Below, piece by piece: positions 45,157-50,903 of a stretch of DNA of 50,903 nucleotides (position 1 is the first letter of the stretch; every line of letters begins with the position of its first letter). Source of the DNA: Acetobacter indonesiensis. GTDB taxonomy: Bacteria > Pseudomonadota > Alphaproteobacteria > Acetobacterales > Acetobacteraceae. The notes under the pieces are model-generated. The model did not search any database. It was not told where the DNA came from and was given only the letters and a program-made list of their open reading frames with translations. The position numbers and the translations under genes were made by a program. The DNA lies in contig NZ_BAMW01000038.1 in assembly GCF_000963945.1 (NCBI RefSeq), forward strand, positions 1 to 50,903. Direction: 5' to 3'.

Positions 45157-45471
45157 TGAAACGAAAAGTATCTCTTTTTGTGATTTCAGAAACAATATAG
45201 TCAAATAAAGAATTGGAATGATAATTTATGAAAAGAAACAGGGTTGAAAATATTATATTATAATGTAAATTTTATAACATATTCGAGATTATCTGGGTCT
45301 CGGAACGCTATGGGCCGTATGGCTCAGGGTCAAAAAGTCTGACGGTCTGCCACTGTCATGGAAAGCTTGGTGAGGGTTGGCCAACGCCATCTCTTGGCTA
45401 GCCTTTGGGGGCTGCGTGGTAGCCATCATTGCGGACACTTTGGCCCCCTTGTTTGAAGGAGAGGGCTTTTG

Positions 45472-45513
45472 ATGTCCATGTACTGTGTTTTGCGGCGTGC
45501 CGAGTGCTGTTGA
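45472..45513 (+). CDS. Possible 13-codon leader frame upstream of the barrel protein
   Basis: ATG 45472 follows a strong GAAGGAGAGGG ribosome site and encodes a Cys-containing 13-residue peptide ending in CC, with TGA at 45511, six bases before the next ATG in the same frame. It may couple translation to the downstream gene, whose own ribosome site is poor. Confidence 0.3.
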   Translation: MSMYCVLRRAECC

Positions 45514-45519
45514 TCTGCC

Positions 45520-47046
45520 ATGCGTCGCTTTGTCTGCTCCATTTTTCTGACGTGCTGTTCCGTCTATCTGTCGTCAGCCGCACAGGCTGAAAAAACACTG
45601 GTATCTGTCAGGAATGTCACCATTGAAGGTGGATTGGATATTGGTGGGTCAGCGTTCTATCTGCCCAACGTCAATTTTGGTGCAGGGTCATACGCACCCC
45701 GTTCTGATGGGCGATATAGCCGAGCGCAAAGCCCATCTTACGGAGAACTTTACGGCAAACCCATTCTGTCCGGGCGGTGGGATTTGGGGCAGGGATACGC
45801 CGTTATTGGCAAGGCCTCTGCTTTGGGGGCTGCTACATTAGGGCATGGGGACGCGCAGGAAGTCTCGCAGACATCTGGCACACCTCGGTCTGTTTATCTT
45901 GAAGAAGCTAATATCGGCATCACGCTGCCTGTGCATCTGGCAGGAAACCGTCAGCAGGTGACGGTGCTGGGTGGCCGTCAGGCGTTTGCTGTTGATGATG
46001 GCTTTCTGATTGGCAAGGGCACCTACAGTGCGGGTAGTCGTGGTGCATGGTGGTATGCTCCTCGTTTTGCTTTTTCCGGGCCTGGGGTGATCAAACTGGA
46101 GGGAAATCCAGTCCGTGCGGATATTTTCATGCTTGAAAACAACGTCGATAATGATCTGGACCGAGGGTATGACCGGCCCAAAACCAAATTTGTCGGTTTT
46201 GATATAAGCTGGTTTCGCAATATCCCGGGAGGTCATGGTGAAAACACCTATGCTGACCGGTCTGCCTATATAACGCTGACATATTTTCATGTGCGTGACG
46301 CAGATACTTCAGCGCATTACGACTACTCATACCGGGGTGATCGTGATGGCATGAATGTCGCTTCAGTTAGTTGGGGTGGGACGCTTTTTCCGGTAAAGCC
46401 TCTGGGAATTTCAAAAAACTTCACGTTTTACGGCAGCTTTGTTTCCGAACAGAACAGTCATGCTGGGAACGGATATAAATCTGTAGAAGCCTACGGCATG
46501 TATTTTGAACCCGGTTATCGGTTTACAATGCTGCCATGGCAACCACAGATTTTTTATCGCTACACCCGCTACGGGGGAAACAAGAACCCGAATGGCACCG
46601 TAAAGCGCAGCTACGACAATTTTTTCCTCTATGACGGAAAGCGTTATTGTTATGGGGGATACTGGCCCGGTGAAATTGTGGGCATGTATCTGGCCCCGCT
46701 GTCTGACCTTGAAATTCATCAGCTTGACCTGACAGCTACGCCCCCAGTCCATTTGCTGAACAAAGAGGACAGCCTGAAACTCGGGTTGCATTATTATGAC
46801 CTCTCTTTGGTGCATCCGTCAGGCTTCGGGCTGAAATCAGTCGGACGTCATATTTCGAACGAACTGGACGCCACGGCTGAATACGCCCTGAATGCGACAA
46901 CCTCTGCGTCTCTGGCAGGTGGTGTGGCATTTTCCGGCCCGTCGGGGCGTGCTTTGGCACATTCCGGGGTTCCTGGTGGTTACCCGATACCCGATATTGG
47001 CCGCCATGCCGGAATTATCGAGGTGTATTTTTTCAAACATTTCTAA
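45520..47046 (+). CDS. Outer-membrane beta-barrel protein (alginate-export/porin-like)
   Basis: The 508-residue protein has a signal peptide (cleavage near AQA-EK, residue 23) and a body of alternating aromatic and polar residues ending VYFFKHF, typical of outer-membrane barrels. Motifs such as LSGRWDLGQGYAVIGKA, EEANIGITLPV, VLGGRQAFAVDDGFLIG and FVGFDISWF resemble the alginate-export (AlgE-like) family, but I cannot confirm this without alignment. Function may be export or uptake of a carbohydrate or organic acid. It lies 86 bases before the amino-acid permease and may be cotranscribed. Confidence 0.72.
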   Translation: MRRFVCSIFLTCCSVYLSSAAQAEKTLVSVRNVTIEGGLDIGGSAFYLPNVNFGAGSYAPRSDGRYSRAQSPSYGELYGKPILSGRWDLGQGYAVIGKASALGAATLGHGDAQEVSQTSGTPRSVYLEEANIGITLPVHLAGNRQQVTVLGGRQAFAVDDGFLIGKGTYSAGSRGAWWYAPRFAFSGPGVIKLEGNPVRADIFMLENNVDNDLDRGYDRPKTKFVGFDISWFRNIPGGHGENTYADRSAYITLTYFHVRDADTSAHYDYSYRGDRDGMNVASVSWGGTLFPVKPLGISKNFTFYGSFVSEQNSHAGNGYKSVEAYGMYFEPGYRFTMLPWQPQIFYRYTRYGGNKNPNGTVKRSYDNFFLYDGKRYCYGGYWPGEIVGMYLAPLSDLEIHQLDLTATPPVHLLNKEDSLKLGLHYYDLSLVHPSGFGLKSVGRHISNELDATAEYALNATTSASLAGGVAFSGPSGRALAHSGVPGGYPIPDIGRHAGIIEVYFFKHF

Positions 47047-47132
47047 GGGGCGGACACCCTGCGGGAACTTTCAAACTGCTTGCGGATGGTTAATAATCCG
47101 GTCGAGCAACAACACGGAAGGACACCATGTAA

Positions 47133-48491
47133 ATGGCTGAACAAGACAGTGCCGTAGCAACCACCCCCACAGCGGGCCTTCGTAATCGTCATATCGCGAT
47201 GATCGCTCTGGGTGGAGTCATTGGTGCTGGCCTGTTTGTTGGCAGTGGTGCGGCAATAGCGGCGACTGGCCCCGCAGTGCTATTGGCGTTTCTGGCCGTG
47301 GGGGCACTGGTTATCCTTGTCATGCGGATGCTGGGCGAAATGGTGGTGGCAGATCCAGGCCGAGGTTCCTTTGTCGAATATATCCGTGCGTCTTGCGGAG
47401 ACCGTGCTGGTTTTACCGCCGGGTGGCTTTACTGGTTTTTCTGGGTGGTCGTGCTGGGTAGTGAAGCCATTGCCGGGGCCATTCTGCTGCGTGACTGGAT
47501 CGGCCTGCCGGTCTGGGTGTTGGCGATTAGTCTGATTGTGGTGCTCAAGCTGATTAATTTTGCCGCCCCCCGTGTGTTTGGTGAATGTGAGTTCTGGCTT
47601 TCGCTCATTAAGGTGGTCAGCATTCTTGCCTTCATTATGGTCGCGGTGCTGTACGTCGTGCATCTGTTCGGGCCGGGTATTGCGCCAGTGCAGAACTTTA
47701 TCGGGCATGGCGGCTTTTTCCCGCACGGTTTTGTTGCGGTTTTGTCGATTATTCCCACCATTCTGTTCACCATGATGGGATCAGAGATTGCGACGGTTGC
47801 CGCTGCGGAATCTCCTGAACCCGGCAAGAATGTTGCGCGCGTGACACGCAGCATCGGCACCCGGGTAACATTGTTTTATCTGGCATCAGTCGCCATGATT
47901 CTGATGGTTGTGCCATGGACAAGCATTGTGCCCGGTCGTTCGCCGTTTGTGACGGCTATGGATGCCATGGGTATTCCGGGGGCAGGGCTGCTGATGCGCA
48001 TTGTGGTGCTGAGCGCCATTCTGTCCTGCCTGAATTCCAGCATGTATATTACGTCGCGCATCCTGACAGAACTGGCAGCCAGTGGGGATGCGCCTGCCGC
48101 ATTGGTACGGGAATCAACAACAGATGCGCCTCGGCTTGCCATTGTCATCAGCAGCGTTGTTGGCACGCTGGTGGCGTTTTCTTCCATTCTGGCACCAGAC
48201 ACCATTTTCGCTTTTCTGCTGAGTTGCAGTGGCGGTGTTATTCTTGTGGTCTATTCGATGATTGTTGCGGCGTATCTGAAAGCCCGTAAGGCAGCAGACG
48301 GTATGGCCGAAGAAAAAGGCTATAATCTGCCGTTCTTCCCAATCTGCAATTATGTGGCGCTGGGTGCGGTGGTGCTGGTGTTTGTCGCAATGGTGCTAAA
48401 CCCCGGCGAGCGAATGACCGCCATTGCCAGCATTGGCACATCTATTGCCGTGTATGCAGTCGCGTCCGTGCGCTCTGCACGCCGGTCTTAA
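47133..48491 (+). CDS. APC-family amino-acid permease (GabP/AroP-like)
   Basis: The 452-residue integral membrane protein has about 12 hydrophobic segments. LRNRHIAMIALGGVIGAGLFVGSGAAIAATGP is the amino-acid transporter signature, followed by MLGEMVVADPGRGSFVEYIR and FTMMGSEIATVAAAESPEPGKNV. These features are typical of the AAT group including GabP, AroP and LysP. Substrate cannot be fixed. A clear terminator follows at 48543. Confidence 0.88.
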   Translation: MAEQDSAVATTPTAGLRNRHIAMIALGGVIGAGLFVGSGAAIAATGPAVLLAFLAVGALVILVMRMLGEMVVADPGRGSFVEYIRASCGDRAGFTAGWLYWFFWVVVLGSEAIAGAILLRDWIGLPVWVLAISLIVVLKLINFAAPRVFGECEFWLSLIKVVSILAFIMVAVLYVVHLFGPGIAPVQNFIGHGGFFPHGFVAVLSIIPTILFTMMGSEIATVAAAESPEPGKNVARVTRSIGTRVTLFYLASVAMILMVVPWTSIVPGRSPFVTAMDAMGIPGAGLLMRIVVLSAILSCLNSSMYITSRILTELAASGDAPAALVRESTTDAPRLAIVISSVVGTLVAFSSILAPDTIFAFLLSCSGGVILVVYSMIVAAYLKARKAADGMAEEKGYNLPFFPICNYVALGAVVLVFVAMVLNPGERMTAIASIGTSIAVYAVASVRSARRS

Positions 48492-48542
48492 AAGGGCTTA
48501 GTCTCTTATTAGGTGAGGCTGCTATAGTGTTTTGAGCGTAAA

Positions 48543-48568
48543 AAAATGGGGCTGCTAGGCCCCATTTT
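48543..48568. terminator. Rho-independent terminator after the permease
   Basis: AAAATGGGGC and GCCCCATTTT form a ten-pair stem with a six-base loop, with T-rich and A-rich flanks, so it can work in both directions. Confidence 0.8.
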
Positions 48569-48751
48569 ATTTAGAAAATCCAGCATTCACTAATTTGTTT
48601 CCGGGCATCGTATGTGCTCAGCCAGCGAAGTAAGGCTATGATGTTGGTGGCCGAGTAAATCGCCGTTCCTGCAAATAAGGTGGGTCGCCGACATCCTATG
48701 ATGAACACTTCTCTCTGGCATCAAAGGCCGCATCGTGCGGATAGGTTAGCC

Positions 48752-49435
48752 TTAATGAATGGTCAGGCGGTCCAGACGCATCAGTAAGCCGTGTTCACGC
48801 AGGTAAAGCAGTGTCCCGGCTGACAGAATAGTCGTGCCAGCGACGGCAATGGCAACGGACACACTATGGCTGGATACCAGCGTGCCAATAACAGCCCCCA
48901 CAAAAAGACTGCCAATGGCCGCCAGCCGTCGGGATGTGCCAGGATTTGAGCCCCCCGCAATGCTGCTGTTATGTGCCAACCCATGCAACAGCATGGTTGC
49001 GGCAGGCAGGCTCATATCCGCCACTTTGGCGTGCCGGGTGGCTGAGGTCTGCATGCCCATGGCAAAAGCAAGAAGCCCAAGTGTGATGTAGGTGCGGCCC
49101 GGAGGGTTGGCTGCCCACACCAGTGCCGTCAGCCCAACCAGCAGACCAACACGCAGCAGAATATCGCCCACAGCGTAGCGGGTGGTGCGGTCCCGGCGTG
49201 TCAGGCGGCCACCTGTTACCGCCCCCAGTAAGTACAGCCCGATGGCTTCAAAGCCGGAAAGCACCACGGTTTCAGATGTGGCAATATGCACGGCCATCAG
49301 CAGAATGGTGGCAGTCATGTAACCCGCGAAGATTTTCAGATGCAGCAGAGAGATTGCATCCAGCATCCCCATGGCCATGGTCACCAAAATAATGGCGGCA
49401 ACCAGTCTGGGGTCATGACCTACGCGGGTGTTCAT
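48752..49435 (-). CDS. DUF1275/YoaK-family membrane protein
   Basis: The 227-residue hydrophobic protein contains the DUF1275 features MGMLDAISLLHLKIFAGYMTATILLMAVH, LGAVTGGRL, and the conserved GLLAFAMGMQTSATRHAKVADMSLPAATM. Four to six membrane helices are likely. The ATG at 49435 follows CAGGAG and is preferred to an upstream start at 49495. The function of the family is unknown; it has been linked to transport. Single gene facing left, convergent with the permease. Confidence 0.82.
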   Translation of the reverse strand: MNTRVGHDPRLVAAIILVTMAMGMLDAISLLHLKIFAGYMTATILLMAVHIATSETVVLSGFEAIGLYLLGAVTGGRLTRRDRTTRYAVGDILLRVGLLVGLTALVWAANPPGRTYITLGLLAFAMGMQTSATRHAKVADMSLPAATMLLHGLAHNSSIAGGSNPGTSRRLAAIGSLFVGAVIGTLVSSHSVSVAIAVAGTTILSAGTLLYLREHGLLMRLDRLTIH

Positions 49436-49673
49436 GGTTTCTCCTGAAGTGGGTGGGGTTAAATCTGAGGGGCGTCTCATATCATCTTTTAACATTTTTG
49501 TGTGGTGTCAGGCTCAAGGCTCCTATGGGGCTGACGCACAGCTAGGGTTAGAGTGTTTTCACGCATAAAACGGTTTCTATAAAAACAGGTTTTATGGCTC
49601 TTTCTTTTTTGATTTGCTGTGACAGTCATTGCTACCCAGTTTTTACTGAATTTGCTGTAGGGGAGAAAAAATC

Positions 49674-50213
49674 ATGACGTACCGGCAAATAAAAAGGGTT
49701 CAGCGCCTGCTGTGCATCGCAGTGCTGGGTGCTGGTGTGAGTATTTGCTCTGCTAAAGCGCAAAGTCACATTGTCTCCTTGCAGAAGCTTGATTGGTCTA
49801 CAGCCGAACATCTTGCGGCAGAGGCTGTGCGTGTGTGTCAGGCCCAAGGATATTCCGTTACCGCGACAGTGGTTGATACCACGGGGCATCAACAGGTTGT
49901 CATCAAAGGCGATACTGTGCCGTTGCAGTCCTTGTCTGTGTCGTATCGGAAAGCTTACACGGCCTATTCTTATGGTCTGGCGTTCAACAAAAACACGACC
50001 AGTGAACTGATCGCGGCCAAAGTAACAGGACCAGCCAACGGAGCGCTGAACACCATACCAGAAGTTCTGTTTGTACCCGGCGGGGTTACCTTGCGTACGG
50101 CGTCTGGCACAACCGTTCTGGGTGGTCTGGGCGTCTCAGGCGCGCCGGGGGGAGACAAGGATGAAGCCTGTGCCTTGGCAGCGGTAAAGAAATTTCAGGC
50201 AGATTTTCAATAA
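49674..50213 (+). CDS. Secreted GlcG/HbpS-like heme-binding-family protein
   Basis: The 179-residue protein has a signal peptide (cleavage near AKA-QS, residue 29) followed by a GlcG/HbpS domain: AAEAVRVCQAQGYSVTATVVDTTGHQQVVIKGD, RKAYTAYSYG, and the glycine-rich VPGGVTLRTASGTTVLGGLGVSGAPGGDKDEACALAAV. HbpS of Streptomyces binds heme; many homologues are untested. Strong AGGGGAG ribosome site. Single gene followed by a hairpin. Confidence 0.87.
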   Translation: MTYRQIKRVQRLLCIAVLGAGVSICSAKAQSHIVSLQKLDWSTAEHLAAEAVRVCQAQGYSVTATVVDTTGHQQVVIKGDTVPLQSLSVSYRKAYTAYSYGLAFNKNTTSELIAAKVTGPANGALNTIPEVLFVPGGVTLRTASGTTVLGGLGVSGAPGGDKDEACALAAVKKFQADFQ

Positions 50214-50220
50214 GAGAGAG

Positions 50221-50265
50221 TGCGGCAGGAAACACCCGTCGCTCGAGTGTTTCCTGTTGGCCGCA
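50221..50265. terminator. Hairpin between the convergent GlcG-like and PutA-like genes
   Basis: CAGGAAACAC and GTGTTTCCTG form a ten-pair stem (11-base loop) with an outer TGCGG/CCGCA pairing. No U-tract follows, so the terminator call is tentative. Confidence 0.5.
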
Positions 50266-50356
50266 ATGTAAGCTGTACTATCGTCGCCGCTAAACCTATC
50301 TGTCATCAAAGAGGAAGAAAGGACCTGTCCCGCGCCCTGACTAGGGGCGGTAAATG

Positions 50357-50903
50357 CTATCCAAGCGTCATCAGGCTGGCATTGCCACCAGCTGCTGTGG
50401 TGTTGATGCTACAAGACTGTTCTTCAAGAACACACTCAACAGATGGAAGCGTGGTGCCCGTAATCCATGCGGAAACAATAGGCTGATTGCTGGTAGCCAA
50501 TGCCTGACGGGCAGCAGCAAAGGCGGCATCATCACGTTCGCTGAGCATGATTGCACACGGTTCTGCCGTTGCGCTAGCAACAAGCTTTACTTTGGATCGC
50601 ACCGCATCGGGCAAGCCGATATACCACCCTGAAATAGAGGCATCCGCCAGAATAAGAGCAGTATTGCCACCGACAAGAGACAAAGAAATCTGATCATACA
50701 ACCCAGATTTTGTAGCCGGGATGCACAGCACATTGCCGCGGGGTGTGAGTTTATAGTGATTTTTCTCCCCCACAGGGCCGGGCAGCGTAATTTCCCCCCC
50801 AACCATAGACTGACTGCCTAGTGCAGAGGCCGTTTTGGCTGCTGTGCTTTCCCCTTTGCTTAGCAGCCAGTCCGTCCATGCGGCCATGGCGGGGGGCAGT
50901 GTG
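50357..50903 (-). CDS. putA: C-terminal part of PutA-like bifunctional proline dehydrogenase/P5C dehydrogenase (partial)
   Basis: The frame is open to the right window edge and ends with TAA... at 50357 on the minus strand. About 181 residues are visible. The segment LPGPVGEKNHYKLTPRGNVLCIP corresponds to the PutA C-terminal GPTGE-N-Y-L-PRG-VLC region that follows the aldehyde dehydrogenase domain. The residues after this (GGNTALILAD, VECVLEEQS) also fit the tail domain. PutA oxidises proline to glutamate in two steps. The N-terminal catalytic parts lie outside the window. Confidence 0.78.
   Translation of the reverse strand, partial: TLPPAMAAWTDWLLSKGESTAAKTASALGSQSMVGGEITLPGPVGEKNHYKLTPRGNVLCIPATKSGLYDQISLSLVGGNTALILADASISGWYIGLPDAVRSKVKLVASATAEPCAIMLSERDDAAFAAARQALATSNQPIVSAWITGTTLPSVECVLEEQSCSINTTAAGGNASLMTLG

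Larger units (their letters stand above)
44666..45519. other. Long AT-rich divergent spacer between poxB and the outer-membrane protein gene
   Basis: No full gene is supported. The spacer contains two inverted repeats (44925-44952 and 45133-45156) and a possible 13-codon leader frame just before the downstream gene. It must hold both promoters. Confidence 0.55.

Overview
The window looks like chromosomal DNA of an alphaproteobacterium, most likely an acetic acid bacterium (Acetobacteraceae, Acetobacter-like). This is inferred from the gene content and style: a PoxB-type pyruvate oxidase, several TonB-dependent receptors, moderate GC coding regions with AT-rich spacers, and a CCA-encoding tRNA. 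Species cannot be assigned from sequence reading alone.

Region 1 (0.27-3.35 kb) is a small electrophile or aldehyde response unit. A quinone-oxidoreductase-like MDR enzyme, a cupin and a secreted Yellow/MRJP-like beta-propeller protein are transcribed leftward. A divergent HxlR/DUF24 regulator with N-terminal cysteines faces them. An 8-bp inverted repeat covers the Shine-Dalgarno of the MDR gene.

Region 2 (3.6-27.1 kb) dominates the window and is an unusually rich organosulfur-scavenging island. It contains ssuCB plus a nitroreductase, ssuA, ssuD, two NtaA/SnaA/SoxA-type LLM monooxygenases, three acyl-CoA-dehydrogenase-fold (SfnB/DszC-like) monooxygenases, a flavin reductase, and an FAD/NAD(P)-binding YdhS-like protein. 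It also has a complete peptide-type ABC importer (lipoprotein SBP, two permeases, fused double ATPase) and two paralogous TonB-dependent receptors near its two sides. A plausible flow is: receptor across the outer membrane, ABC import of sulfonates or S-conjugates, FMNH2-dependent oxygenolytic release of sulfite or a reduced sulfur fragment, with the flavin reductase supplying FMNH2. A repeated AT-rich element (AAATAACGAAA core) precedes ssuC twice and the 9.7-kb monooxygenase once. No regulator gene lies inside the island.

Region 3 (27.6-37.6 kb) holds a FlaR-like P-loop kinase, a secreted PI-PLC-like protein, a third TonB receptor, a previously easy-to-miss 48-residue lipoprotein downstream of mlaEF, UDP-glucose dehydrogenase, RadA, and tRNA-Gly(CCC).

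Region 4 (37.6-42.5 kb) is a 4.9-kb integrative element inserted in the tRNA-Gly 3' end, bounded by exact 38-bp direct repeats. It carries a tyrosine integrase, an HNH nuclease translationally coupled to an unknown protein, a serine recombinase and about 0.9 kb without an assigned gene.

Region 5 (42.5-50.9 kb) returns to host genes: poxB, an outer-membrane barrel protein, an APC amino-acid permease, a DUF1275 membrane protein, a secreted GlcG/HbpS-like protein, and the C-terminal end of a PutA-like protein that runs off the right edge. Several inverted repeats in the poxB/porin spacer look regulatory.
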